In this document: in pieces, positions 1 through 7,979 of the stretch | Position numbering within the stretch: the stretch's first letter is position 1 | Layout of the letters: each line of letters begins with the position of its first letter | Origin: Lachnoclostridium sp. | GTDB taxonomy: Bacteria > Bacillota > Clostridia > Lachnospirales > Lachnospiraceae | Direction: 5' to 3' | DNA: 64,000 nt | Assembly (NCBI GenBank): GCA_021770065.1 | Contig: JAETRR010000013.1 | Coordinates: forward strand, 100,729 to 164,728 | Made by a program: the position numbers and the translations under genes | The notes under the pieces: generated by a model | What the model was told of the DNA's origin: nothing | The model's database searches: none | The model's input: only the letters and a program-made list of their open reading frames with translations

Positions 1-2
1 AG

Positions 3-239
3 TCTATGGATAATTTTAAGGAGCGGACAGAACATCTGCGCAGCTCTATGTCCGGGATTGTGGAGTCTATCGGAGCTATTACTACGGTGATTGGGGAAGG
101 AGCTTCGGGACTTACGGGCGTTGCGAACAGTACACAGAGCCTGGTAGTTGATATGGAGGATATTACACAGCGGATGGGAGTTAATCAGGCGATTGTCGTG
201 GAATTGAAGGAAGAGACAGTGGTGTTTGATAATCTTTAA
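3..239 (+). CDS. methyl-accepting chemotaxis protein, C-terminal end (partial)
   Basis: The reading frame is open from the window edge and ends at TAA 237-239, so only about the last 79 codons are seen. The residues are a heptad-like helix rich in A, S, T, V and E (SSMSGIVESIGAITTVI, then ASGLTGVANSTQSLV). This is the pattern of the descending helix of the cytoplasmic signalling hairpin of chemoreceptors, near its C-terminus. Such proteins control CheA kinase activity. Family assignment is by pattern only, because the sensor domain lies outside the window. An internal ATG at 6 is not thought to be the real start. Confidence 0.75.
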   Translation, partial: SMDNFKERTEHLRSSMSGIVESIGAITTVIGEGASGLTGVANSTQSLVVDMEDITQRMGVNQAIVVELKEETVVFDNL

Positions 240-253
240 ACGGCTGTGCGGCT

Positions 254-434
254 GGTTCTGCGAAAATACGGCACAGCCCCTCAGACTTTTCCAATATCCG
301 GTGTCCGGCTGTTTGCGGACACTTTGTCTGATATTGGCGGATCTTGCATCCGACAAGAGCAGACAAAGCGTCCGAAAACCGTCCGAACACAGATATGGAA
401 AAGTCTGAGGGGCTGTGCCGTATTTTCGCAGAAC
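254..434. repeat. long imperfect palindrome between chemoreceptor gene and leuD
   Basis: The arm at 254-292 is matched almost perfectly by its reverse complement at 396-434 (about 39 bp). The inner sequence continues to pair at roughly 75% up to a loop near 345, so the whole stretch can fold into one hairpin with arms of about 90 bases. It lies between a plus-strand gene end and the end of minus-strand leuD, so it can act as a bidirectional terminator, but it is far longer than a terminator needs to be. Confidence 0.8.
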
Positions 435-463
435 CTCTGAGTCGGAAGTATTTTTTTCTCCTG

Positions 464-949
464 CTACTTTTCGTTGATGTAGTTGATTAAGCCCTCTGCT
501 TTGATTATCTTCTGCATAAACTCGGGGAAGGCCTGGCCCTGGTACTCTTTTCCGGTGGTGCGGTTGAAGATTTTTCCGCTGTCAAAGTCTACCTCTACTT
601 CATCGCCGTCTTTGATATCCTGTGCGGCCTGCGGGCACTCAATAATAGGAAGGCCGATGTTGATGGCATTCCGGTAAAAGATCCGGGCGAAGGTCTCTGC
701 GATTACACAGGACACGCCGGATACTTTGATTACCAGAGGGGCATGCTCTCTGGATGAACCGCAGCCGAAATTCTTGTTGGCTACCATAATATCTCCCGGC
801 TGTACCTTATGAACAAATTCCTTATCGATATCTTCCATGCAGTGCTCCGCCAGTTCTACCGGATCTGCAATGGCCAGATACCTTGCGGGGATGATAACAT
901 CCGTGTCTACATTGTCTCCATATTTAAATACTCTTCCTTTTGCCTGCAT
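464..949 (-). CDS. leuD: 3-isopropylmalate dehydratase small subunit
   Basis: Small subunit of isopropylmalate isomerase, which converts 2-isopropylmalate to 3-isopropylmalate in leucine biosynthesis in the cytoplasm. The 161 residues match the short LeuD form of clostridia. The swivel-domain signatures are present: [13 protein letters not shown] at 13-25 and the substrate-loop [10 protein letters not shown] at 62-71. The start ATG has AGGAG seven bases upstream. It follows leuC on the same strand, separated by 138 bp that contain an inverted repeat (973-1065). The two proteins form the active heterodimer. Confidence 0.95.
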   Translation of the reverse strand: MQAKGRVFKYGDNVDTDVIIPARYLAIADPVELAEHCMEDIDKEFVHKVQPGDIMVANKNFGCGSSREHAPLVIKVSGVSCVIAETFARIFYRNAINIGLPIIECPQAAQDIKDGDEVEVDFDSGKIFNRTTGKEYQGQAFPEFMQKIIKAEGLINYINEK

Positions 950-972
950 TTTGTTTCTCCTATTCCAGTTCC

Positions 973-1065
973 GTAATATCCTGCACAGTACACCTTAACC
1001 TAAATCAATTTCCAGCCGCAAAACATGCGTCTGTAAATCGATTTGTGCACTGTGCGAGATATTAC
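973..1065. repeat. inverted-repeat element in the leuC-leuD gap
   Basis: The segment 973-993 (starts GTAATATC, ends GTACAC) is repeated in inverted form at 1045-1065 (starts GTGCACTG, ends GATATTAC) with 18 of 21 positions matching. TTCCAGTTCC occurs directly on both outer sides. Inside, AAATCAATTT and AAATCGATTT add possible pairing. It may be a dispersed palindromic element or a processing hairpin within the leuCD transcript. Confidence 0.65.
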
Positions 1066-1087
1066 TGTTTCCAGTTCCTCCCGATTT

Positions 1088-2356
1088 TTATAATCCAATA
1101 TCAGCCGGTGCCGAGATTTTACCTGATACTGCGCTTGCTGCCGCTACTGCCGGGCTCGCCAGATAAACCTCGGAATTCACATGTCCCATACGTCCCACAA
1201 AGTTCCGGTTGGTGGTGGACACACAGCGCTCCCCGGCCGCCAGAATTCCCATATAGCCGCCCAGACAGGGTCCGCAGGTAGGTGTACTCACTGCTGCTCC
1301 GGCCTCAATGAAGATCTTTAAAAGCCCTTCCTCCATAGCATCCATATAAATCTTCTGTGTTCCGGGAATCACGATACAGCGCAGTCCCTTTTTCACTTTA
1401 CGCCCTCTCAAAATCTCGGCTGCTGCCCGGAGGTCATCCATACGGCCGTTGGTACAGGAACCGATTACTACCTGGTCTATCACTACATCCTCTGTTATCT
1501 CATCAACAGTCTTTGTATTTTCCGGCAGATGGGGGAATGCCACGGTGGATTTAAGGGTGCTTAAGTCAATGGTATATTCCTCATCATACTCTGCATCCGG
1601 ATCCGCCTCATAGATCTTATATTCCTTTTTGGAATGCTCTTTCATATAAGCAACAGCCAGATCATCAACCGGGAAGATTCCGTTCTTTCCGCCTGCCTCA
1701 ATCGCCATATTTGCAATGGTAAAACGGTCATCCATAGACAGATTTTTAATACCCTCGCCTGCAAATTCCATGGACTTGTAGAGAGCCCCGTCCACGCCAA
1801 TCATGCCGATAATATGCAGAATCACATCCTTGCCGCTGACCCATTTGGAAGGCTTTCCTATGATATTGAACTTAATTGCAGAAGGCACCTTGAACCATGC
1901 CTTTCCCGTCGCCATGCCTGCGGCCATATCCGTGCTTCCGACTCCCGTGGAAAAGGCTCCCAGCGCGCCATAGGTACAGGTATGGGAATCCGCACCGATG
2001 ATACAGTCTCCGGCCACAGTCAGGCCCTTCTCCGGAAGAAGGGCGTGCTCAATCCCCATCTCTCCCACATCAAAATAGTTGGTCACCTCATGCTTACAGG
2101 CAAACTCACGGACGCATTTACAGTTTTCGGCAGATTTTATATCCTTATTCGGAATAAAATGGTCCATCACCAGAGCGATTTTATCCTTGTGAAATACTTC
2201 CCTGTTTTTCATTTTCTCCATCTCGCGGATGGCCACCGGCGTCGTAATGTCATTTCCCAGGACCAGATCCAGATCCGCCTCAATAAGCTGTCCGGCCTTC
2301 ACCTCCGGAAGTCCTGCGTGGGCCGCCAGGATCTTCTGTGTCATTGTCATTCCCAT
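1088..2356 (-). CDS. leuC: 3-isopropylmalate dehydratase large subunit
   Basis: Large, aconitase-like subunit of isopropylmalate isomerase carrying the [4Fe-4S] cluster. The 422 residues contain the cluster cysteines C301 (GSCTNGR) and C361/C364 ([10 protein letters not shown]), and the aconitase signature [13 protein letters not shown] at about 123-135. I place the start at the ATG of MGMTMTQ because AAGGAGG lies eight bases upstream. The open frame runs on upstream to 2575, but that stretch is a dispersed repeat (2376-2491) and would give an unlikely 73-residue extension. leuD follows on the same strand. Confidence 0.95.
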   Translation of the reverse strand: MGMTMTQKILAAHAGLPEVKAGQLIEADLDLVLGNDITTPVAIREMEKMKNREVFHKDKIALVMDHFIPNKDIKSAENCKCVREFACKHEVTNYFDVGEMGIEHALLPEKGLTVAGDCIIGADSHTCTYGALGAFSTGVGSTDMAAGMATGKAWFKVPSAIKFNIIGKPSKWVSGKDVILHIIGMIGVDGALYKSMEFAGEGIKNLSMDDRFTIANMAIEAGGKNGIFPVDDLAVAYMKEHSKKEYKIYEADPDAEYDEEYTIDLSTLKSTVAFPHLPENTKTVDEITEDVVIDQVVIGSCTNGRMDDLRAAAEILRGRKVKKGLRCIVIPGTQKIYMDAMEEGLLKIFIEAGAAVSTPTCGPCLGGYMGILAAGERCVSTTNRNFVGRMGHVNSEVYLASPAVAAASAVSGKISAPADIGL

Positions 2357-2375
2357 TGTTTCTTCCTCCTTATTT

Positions 2376-2491
2376 AAAGTCGCTGCGCGACAGCACTGAA
2401 GAGTAAAGTCACTTCGACACACTGGCAGTGAGAAACCTTCATTCGAATGGCACTCATAAAAGTTCCTCTCGTGCGCCTTCGCGACTTTACC
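2376..2491 (-). repeat. dispersed structured repeat, copy A (5' leader of leuC)
   Basis: About 116 bp, related to 48562-48679 and partly to 48682-48720 and 63559-63610. Read on the plus strand it opens with AAAGTCGCTGCGCGAC, a small hairpin. It then has TAAAGTC, which can pair with GACTTTA at the far end, plus an internal GAGAAA/CTCTC stem. The GTCGC end lies about 20 bp from the leuC start codon. On the minus strand it also carries a short frame starting ATGAGTGCC behind GAGAGGAA and ending just before the leuC ribosome binding site. Confidence 0.85.
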
Positions 2492-2584
2492 ATCCAGCAG
2501 AAAATTGATGCTGTTTTTGTTTTCAGGAATCTGCCGCGGAGCAATCCGCCCGGCATTCCTCCTGCCTTTTTTCATTCTGTGTGT
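2492..2584. other. rest of the leuC leader, no gene seen
   Basis: This is the distal 5' leader between the repeat and the putative promoter. I see no T-box core, Leu-codon run or convincing coding frame in it. Confidence 0.4.
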
Positions 2585-2613
2585 ATTCTAGCATAGTTCT
2601 TATTATAAATAAA
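2585..2613 (-). promoter_or_regulatory. possible leuCD promoter
   Basis: On the minus strand TTTATT (-35 like) and TAGAAT (-10 like, preceded by TATGC) are separated by 17 bp. The -35 is weak. Beyond it, 2614-2719 is very AT-rich with no gene visible. Confidence 0.4.
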
Positions 2614-2719
2614 ATATATATTATGAATATTTAATATAATTTAAACTTATTTATGTACTCTCTCATAAATCTCAAAACCGTTTCCGACTGCAGCATGTCT
2701 GTCTATGGCTTTATCTGAT

Positions 2720-4099
2720 TTAAAAGCCTTTCTCCCTCAGCTCTGCCACAATCTGCACATAAGCCTCTACGACATCAAAGCCTTTATAATCCTGACGTTT
2801 TAAGTCAATCATGTCCCCATGGGAGATCCCCCTCATCCTCTTATTGGAAAAAACGCCCCGAAATTCTCCCCATTTAGCGGAATACGTGCTGACCAGCCCG
2901 TCGTTGTCTCCCTCTAAGGGGTGAATCATGCACCAGGGAACGCAAAGAAGCAGATGACTCCAGGGATATTTCATTTTTGAAGCATAGCTTTGATAGTAAA
3001 CCTCCGGCGCATCCGGTGTCTGCTTATTGAATTCGGCGCTGGCCTTTGTGGAAAACTGGTGAGTTGCCGTATAGAAATCCGGATTCCGATCTCCGAATTT
3101 TCCAAAAGTCCGGTCAAAGCAGCCCGCCACAAAACGGTAAAGTCCCTCCGGGAGGCGGCAGGCATAATCCACAAAGCGGCATCCTCTGTGAGGTGTGCTT
3201 ATAGTCGTTAAGGAAGCCACGTAAGGGGCCATTTTCAAAATGGTAATTGCATAACGGGCATCCAGTCCTCCCTTGGAATGGGCAATGATGTTCACTTTTT
3301 CCGCACCCGTTTCCTCTATAATCTCATAAATTCTTTTCCGGATATCCTCTCCATTGTAAGCAATGGTTCCGAAAGCTTCCTGATTGCCATAGTAAATAAC
3401 AGCGCCGTTTCGCATCAGCTCCGCCGGAATCCGTCCCCAATAGTTAAAATACCTCAGATCACGGAAACCGACTCCGTGAACCATAAGCAGGGGATAACGG
3501 GTTTTACAAAGTTCCGAATCCACCCGAAGTTCCCGAAGGCGGACCTTTTCCCGTTCAAAATCATATTCTTCATAGACCAGGCGGCAGGCATACAGGAGTA
3601 CAAAAAGATTCACCACAGGAATCCACATGGTAAGAAGCATTACAACACGTCTGGCGATGCTCAGACGACGGGAGGTGAAAAAAATGCGGACGGCTCCCGC
3701 AAATATAAGCAGCAGCTCTCCCGCAACCGCCAAAATTCCATTGGCAATCAGAATTCCCAAAGTGAAATCATAAGCTCCTGCTTTCTGTATGTAAAAAAAC
3801 ACGAAAACCGCTGCCTGGGCCGCTACTGCGTAAAGCCCTTCATAAACCAGGCTGCGGCCTCCCAGCATCATGCGGACCCGAAATCCTGTCTTTCCCCGAT
3901 CGAAGGCCGGCATCACAAGAAGTCCCAGATAAAACAGCAGAAAACATCCACCAAGGATGCTCAGCAGACCGATACGGACTACAGACGGTATCTGGGATGC
4001 GGACATTTTTTGATTGACTGCATCGGACAATAATATAAAATTCAGCATACAAGGAAGAAGTACTGCCAGAATAAAACGCTTTATGTTCTTTTTCATCAC
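2720..4099 (-). CDS. membrane-anchored alpha/beta hydrolase (lipase/esterase-like)
   Basis: The N-terminal 180 residues hold four or five hydrophobic segments (about 10-27, 42-64, 88-104, 115-140, 152-172). The remainder is a lipase-type alpha/beta hydrolase: oxyanion region MVHGVGF at 207-213, nucleophile elbow AHSKG with S275, then ISTPHRG. Acid and histidine candidates are the D in EGDNDGLVS and the H in ISHGDM. It resembles PGAP1-like or class 2 lipases that act on lipid or acyl esters at the membrane. The substrate is unknown. The first codon appears to be GTG, directly followed by ATG. Confidence 0.7.
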   Translation of the reverse strand: MMKKNIKRFILAVLLPCMLNFILLSDAVNQKMSASQIPSVVRIGLLSILGGCFLLFYLGLLVMPAFDRGKTGFRVRMMLGGRSLVYEGLYAVAAQAAVFVFFYIQKAGAYDFTLGILIANGILAVAGELLLIFAGAVRIFFTSRRLSIARRVVMLLTMWIPVVNLFVLLYACRLVYEEYDFEREKVRLRELRVDSELCKTRYPLLMVHGVGFRDLRYFNYWGRIPAELMRNGAVIYYGNQEAFGTIAYNGEDIRKRIYEIIEETGAEKVNIIAHSKGGLDARYAITILKMAPYVASLTTISTPHRGCRFVDYACRLPEGLYRFVAGCFDRTFGKFGDRNPDFYTATHQFSTKASAEFNKQTPDAPEVYYQSYASKMKYPWSHLLLCVPWCMIHPLEGDNDGLVSTYSAKWGEFRGVFSNKRMRGISHGDMIDLKRQDYKGFDVVEAYVQIVAELREKGF

Positions 4100-4154
4100 T
4101 TCCCGCCTTCCGGATTTCAGATTTTTTCACGATAGTGTTTTTCGTTCCGGATTT

Positions 4155-5609
4155 TCATATCAGCATCCGGAACGGCTGCAGCAGAAAGCCCGTGACGCCC
4201 CAGGCGGCTCTCTTCCAGAGGGGAACTTCTTCCACAGTCACATGCTCCGGCACCTCATAGCTCCCGTCCGGAAGAGCCCTGCGGCTGTCTTCTTCCATTT
4301 CGTTCATATAGCCGCAAAGTTCCCTGTTTAATTCCCGGCTCTCCACTACAAGCATCAGCTCTGTGTCCAGATAAGTGCTTCTCAGATCCAGATTATAAGA
4401 TCCAATAACCGATAAATCATCGTCAATCAAAATACTCTTTGCATGGTTGGAAATTCCGCCGTCATATTCATACAAGGGAATGCCTGTTTCCAGAATTTTA
4501 TGCTTATTCCGCAGATAATCGCTGGATGCCACAAAATTGTCGCCGTTTTCCACGGAATTCAATAAAATCTTTACATTCGGAACAGCTTCCTTAAGCGCAG
4601 AGAGCTGTTCGCACATGTAGGAATTGCAGACCACATAGGGGGACTGAATCACCACGCGCTCCTCTGCCTCTTTCATCAGCTCAGTCAGCTTGTAAAATGC
4701 AGCCGGCTCTTTGGCATAGATTCCCGTCGGATTGGAAATGAGACGGATGCTTCCTGCCTCACAGGTGAACTGCCCATAGTCCCATTCCGGGTCAAAAAGT
4801 TCCGGATTCTTCTCTGTAAGCTGCTCGTAACGCTCCTCGAGAAGGGCTCTCTGTGCTTTGACCTTTTTCTTTTTTGCCAAATCCTCATTATCATGAAAGG
4901 TCTTGCAGACAGGCAGATTCCAGACCTGTTCAAAATAAGCCTCCAGCTGGCAAAGGGAAGTCTCCGTACTTCCCGGCTCTGTGTTGTAAATCAGAACCTC
5001 CCGGTCACGGCTTACATTTTTATCCGTGTAGGTACCGATAAAATAATCGAATGTATTGCGGCCGCCTAAAATAAAGGCTTCGTCGTCCACAATTACATAT
5101 TTGTCATGCATCCGCCCCTGAAGCTTCCAGGGAGTAAATAAGTTCATAGGATTGTAGAGCCGGATCTCCACATTCGGGTGAGAAGAAAGGGCATAGAACA
5201 GAGCCTTTCCTTCCATGCGGATGGCTCCGCTGAAACCGTCCACCAGAATCCGCACCTGCACGCCCTTGTCCGCCCGGTTTAAAAGCACAGCCAGAATATC
5301 CCGGGTACTATCCCCCGGCCGCATATCAAAGGTGGAAAGCACAATCCGCTCTCTTGCCCTGTTAAGAAGGCGCATCCGCTCCTCCCAGGCGCTTTCGTTC
5401 GTCTCCAGAAGAGCCGCCCGATCCACGCCCGGGGTTCCCCTGCGAAAAACAGAGGGTTCAAAATCCTCCGCAGTCTCCGGGCGAAGCTCCGGAAAATGCA
5501 TAAAAGGAACCGTGGCCCCTGTAATCAGATAAATAAGTATAAGCAGTATCAGGCAGGTAACCTTATGTGCCCTGAAAAAGTTTTTTTGTTTCTTTGATCT
5601 TCGGTTCAA
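4155..5609 (-). CDS. phospholipase D-like phosphatidyltransferase, membrane anchored
   Basis: The 484 residues carry one N-terminal membrane helix (about 18-36) and two HKD motifs: H168-x-K170 with D175, and H389-x-K391 with D396. That pairing defines the PLD superfamily, which includes cardiolipin synthases and secreted PLD-like proteins. The spacing and N-terminal anchor fit a cardiolipin-synthase-like or YwiE-like enzyme, but it lacks the two N-terminal helices of typical Cls. The start appears to be TTG immediately after the stop of the upstream acetyltransferase gene, behind GAGGGA, which suggests translational coupling. Confidence 0.7.
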   Translation of the reverse strand: MNRRSKKQKNFFRAHKVTCLILLILIYLITGATVPFMHFPELRPETAEDFEPSVFRRGTPGVDRAALLETNESAWEERMRLLNRARERIVLSTFDMRPGDSTRDILAVLLNRADKGVQVRILVDGFSGAIRMEGKALFYALSSHPNVEIRLYNPMNLFTPWKLQGRMHDKYVIVDDEAFILGGRNTFDYFIGTYTDKNVSRDREVLIYNTEPGSTETSLCQLEAYFEQVWNLPVCKTFHDNEDLAKKKKVKAQRALLEERYEQLTEKNPELFDPEWDYGQFTCEAGSIRLISNPTGIYAKEPAAFYKLTELMKEAEERVVIQSPYVVCNSYMCEQLSALKEAVPNVKILLNSVENGDNFVASSDYLRNKHKILETGIPLYEYDGGISNHAKSILIDDDLSVIGSYNLDLRSTYLDTELMLVVESRELNRELCGYMNEMEEDSRRALPDGSYEVPEHVTVEEVPLWKRAAWGVTGFLLQPFRMLI

Positions 5610-5610
5610 A

Positions 5611-6207
5611 TCATGTCCCTCTTTGTGTAATGCTTTTATTCCTGGGATCTTCTGACTGATCCTGGGCTGAACTTTTTGCCTTTAAAGTCTTTTCCAGACA
5701 CACAAGCTGCACTCCGGGTATGCCGTTGAATTCGCAGGAAACGATCCCTGCCTCACGGTAGCCTAAGCGCCCGTACAGCCTGCGCGCCGCCCTGTTTTTT
5801 GCGTTGGTGTCCATACGCAGAAAGGGACAGCCGTTTTCGGCCGCATACTCCTCATAAAAGCTGACAAACCGGGAGCCGTATCCCTTTTTCGCAAATGCCG
5901 GGTCCACCACAAGAGTATGAAGCACCATGATCTGCTCTTCCTTCGCATCGGGGAACTCCCAGGCAGCGTCCGCATATTCCGGCACCTGGATCTGGTTGAT
6001 CCGGGCCGCGGCAGCCACAATCCCGTCTGCGAGGAGCACAAACAGCTCTCCCGCTTCTACGGCTTCCCCTGCCGTCCGTTCCGTCGGGTAGACGCCGCGC
6101 ACCCACCCGGTTGCACCGCTCCCCTGCTCTTCCTTATCTAAAATACGCTCATAAATCTCTGCAACACGGGGAATATCCCCGGGGATCCCCTTTCGAATCT
6201 CAATCAT
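5611..6207 (-). CDS. GNAT-family N-acetyltransferase
   Basis: The 198 residues show the GNAT fold. The acetyl-CoA loop is near residue 109 (DPAFAKKGYGSRFVSFYEEY), and the C-terminal part NAKNRAARRLYGRLGYREAG is the usual helix-strand motif 'N..A..LY...GF'. The acceptor substrate cannot be told from sequence. GGAGG lies ten bases before the ATG. Its stop overlaps the start region of the PLD-like gene, so the two are likely one transcript. The hydrophilic tail after residue 175 is unusual and probably not part of the fold. Confidence 0.75.
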   Translation of the reverse strand: MIEIRKGIPGDIPRVAEIYERILDKEEQGSGATGWVRGVYPTERTAGEAVEAGELFVLLADGIVAAAARINQIQVPEYADAAWEFPDAKEEQIMVLHTLVVDPAFAKKGYGSRFVSFYEEYAAENGCPFLRMDTNAKNRAARRLYGRLGYREAGIVSCEFNGIPGVQLVCLEKTLKAKSSAQDQSEDPRNKSITQRGT

Positions 6208-6255
6208 TTTCCGATATCCTCCATCTTTGTACGGAGAACGAGAATTATAAATTTC

Positions 6256-7152
6256 TTAAAGCGTCAAAACATCCAGCTTCTTATATTCTGCAATCCGTTC
6301 TCCTATCATCTCCCAGGTAATGTCCAAGCTGACAAATTCATAGTCGCTCCAAATCCGCTCAAGCTCTGCTTTGATCTGCGGAACCTCCTCCAGCCTGCCT
6401 GCACCGGTGCGGACATAGTAATCCGGAAGCAGGGCACCGGTAATAATGCCTGTCTCCGGAGCAGGTATCTCTTCGTCCCTGCTCAGTGCGCACACCATCT
6501 GCAGAATTCCATCCAGAAACGCATCGATCTCCAGATGAACTCCCTGGAGGCCGTTCAGATCAAATACCTGGAAAGGTGCTCCGCCCGGGATGCTGATCTC
6601 GCTTCCCAATCCCCAGAAAGCCGGATCATCCCCCAGCTCATAAAGCGCACCGCACAAATCGCGCAGCTCATCAAACTCTTCCTGGGAAGGCGGCCCCTGC
6701 AGAGACTTAAACGCCGTATCCACAGCCCAGCCAAGTCTTCCAAAAACCTCACAGCCTGGAAGGACTGACAGCCGTTCACCCAGACTGACAAGTCTTGCCA
6801 GTGACAAAAGCCCCCAGATCCGTACCTTGGCATACCGCAGCGCCTCAGACTTTTCCTCTACCAGCGCCGGAACATCATTATAAAGAAGAGGTGCTTCTTC
6901 CAGCTCTCCAATCCGATCAGAACAGTCCTCGGTAAGCTTCTCTCCTGCCTTTTCATAGACTGCATCCTCAGCGCTGTAGATGGTATCTGCCCGGCCGAGC
7001 CACAGGTTTGCCTCATCCAGCCTTCCCTGCTCCATGGCATCCACACCCAGCTGATAGTAGGCTCTTACAAGCCCTGCCCAGTCCTTTTTCCTCTGGCACT
7101 CCCCTATACGCTCCATAGGAGAGCTCTCCTTTTTTCCAAAAAAATTGAACAT
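6256..7152 (-). CDS. conserved-looking protein of unknown function
   Basis: I do not recognise this 298-residue protein. It begins MFNFFGKKESS and continues with two amphipathic helices resembling a TPR-like pair (WAGLVRAYYQLGVDAMEQGRLDEANLWLGRAD, about 25-55). It is acidic, with many E and L residues and no signal peptide or membrane segment. AGGAG nine bases before the ATG supports the start. It precedes the acetyltransferase gene on the same strand, 48 bp away, and may belong to that transcript. Confidence 0.6.
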   Translation of the reverse strand: MFNFFGKKESSPMERIGECQRKKDWAGLVRAYYQLGVDAMEQGRLDEANLWLGRADTIYSAEDAVYEKAGEKLTEDCSDRIGELEEAPLLYNDVPALVEEKSEALRYAKVRIWGLLSLARLVSLGERLSVLPGCEVFGRLGWAVDTAFKSLQGPPSQEEFDELRDLCGALYELGDDPAFWGLGSEISIPGGAPFQVFDLNGLQGVHLEIDAFLDGILQMVCALSRDEEIPAPETGIITGALLPDYYVRTGAGRLEEVPQIKAELERIWSDYEFVSLDITWEMIGERIAEYKKLDVLTL

Positions 7153-7251
7153 TTTAATACAGCTCCTTTTTCATATTTTACTCCAGCTCCTTTATCTAAT
7201 CTCAATCAGAGCGGATGATAATCTTTCCGGTCAAAATCATGCAGAGAATAT

Positions 7252-7286
7252 GCGAAAAACGGCACAGCCCGGAAGCCATGCCGTTT
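7252..7286 (-). terminator. intrinsic terminator downstream of the 7368-7826 lipoprotein gene
   Basis: AAACGGCA (7257-7264) pairs with TGCCGTTT (7279-7286). On the minus strand the stem is followed by TTTTT. Confidence 0.7.
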
Positions 7287-7367
7287 CCATAAACGATTTT
7301 AACACTGCTTTATGAGTACCGGATATCCCTGCACTCTTTTCATATCGCTCATATGTAAAGGAACGGA

Positions 7368-7826
7368 TTACTCAACCTTAGAATATCCGCTGCCTTCCAG
7401 AGCTTCTCCGGTAGCTTTCAGAGAAAGACGGCTTCCGTTTCCTTCGATAGCAAGCAGACCCTGCTCCGCCAGCTGCTCTACGGCATCACCGGTTGCATCA
7501 ATGGTAATTGTAATGGAATAAGTTCCCGTTCCGGCAGAACCGGTACACTCTACACCCTCAACGGCTGCATACTGCTCAACCATTGCATCATACGCTACGC
7601 TCATCTGCTCCTGTGTAGCCTCATCGAAGCCGGACATATCCATGTCAATCACCTCGGTGATCTTCACAACCTTGTCGCCCTTAGCATCCAGAGTCATGGT
7701 ATCAGTCATCTTCAAGCCGCTCTGCTCCTGCTCCATCTGATAGCTTACTGTCTGCTCCTTGCCGCCGCATGCTGCCAAAGCCAGAGTCATGCAGAGAACC
7801 ATTACTACACTTACAATCTTTTTCAT
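7368..7826 (-). CDS. small DUF1307/YehR-like lipoprotein
   Basis: The protein of about 152 residues has a lipoprotein signal: MKK, a hydrophobic core, then the lipobox LAAC. The mature part begins GGKEQTVSYQMEQEQSGL and is a beta-rich domain typical of YehR/DUF1307 lipoproteins, whose role is unknown. The start is placed at MKKIVSV because GGGGAG and AGG precede it and the signal peptide then begins correctly; an upstream in-frame codon at 7886 would spoil the signal. It is monocistronic between its own promoter and terminator. Confidence 0.7.
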   Translation of the reverse strand: MKKIVSVVMVLCMTLALAACGGKEQTVSYQMEQEQSGLKMTDTMTLDAKGDKVVKITEVIDMDMSGFDEATQEQMSVAYDAMVEQYAAVEGVECTGSAGTGTYSITITIDATGDAVEQLAEQGLLAIEGNGSRLSLKATGEALEGSGYSKVE

Positions 7827-7891
7827 TTTTCCTTTTCTCCCCTCTATCAGGTAATATATGGTGTGGCAATTACTGCCACGTACCATTAGAA

Positions 7892-7920
7892 ATTATACTC
7901 CTATTTTTCTTCTATGTCCA
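7892..7920 (-). promoter_or_regulatory. promoter of the 7368-7826 lipoprotein gene
   Basis: TGGACA and TATAAT on the minus strand are separated by 17 bp. The leader then has a small hairpin (GTGGCA/TGCCAC, 7863-7879). Confidence 0.65.
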
Positions 7921-7979
7921 GTTCGTTTTTTTGTCCCTTTATTAATTTTTTCTTAAATTTTTTCCCTTTTTATAAGGTC

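Noticed and set aside
254..434. integron attC site
   Set aside because: The length and palindrome are suggestive, but I see no core-site consensus and no integron integrase or cassettes.
1634..2377. 247-codon plus-strand open frame
   Set aside because: It is antisense to leuC.
2357..2575. 73-codon N-terminal extension of LeuC
   Set aside because: The stretch is a dispersed repeat, and AAGGAGG precedes the internal ATG at 2356.
3278..4033. 251-codon plus-strand open frame
   Set aside because: It is antisense to the membrane-anchored hydrolase, and its composition is that of a shadow frame.
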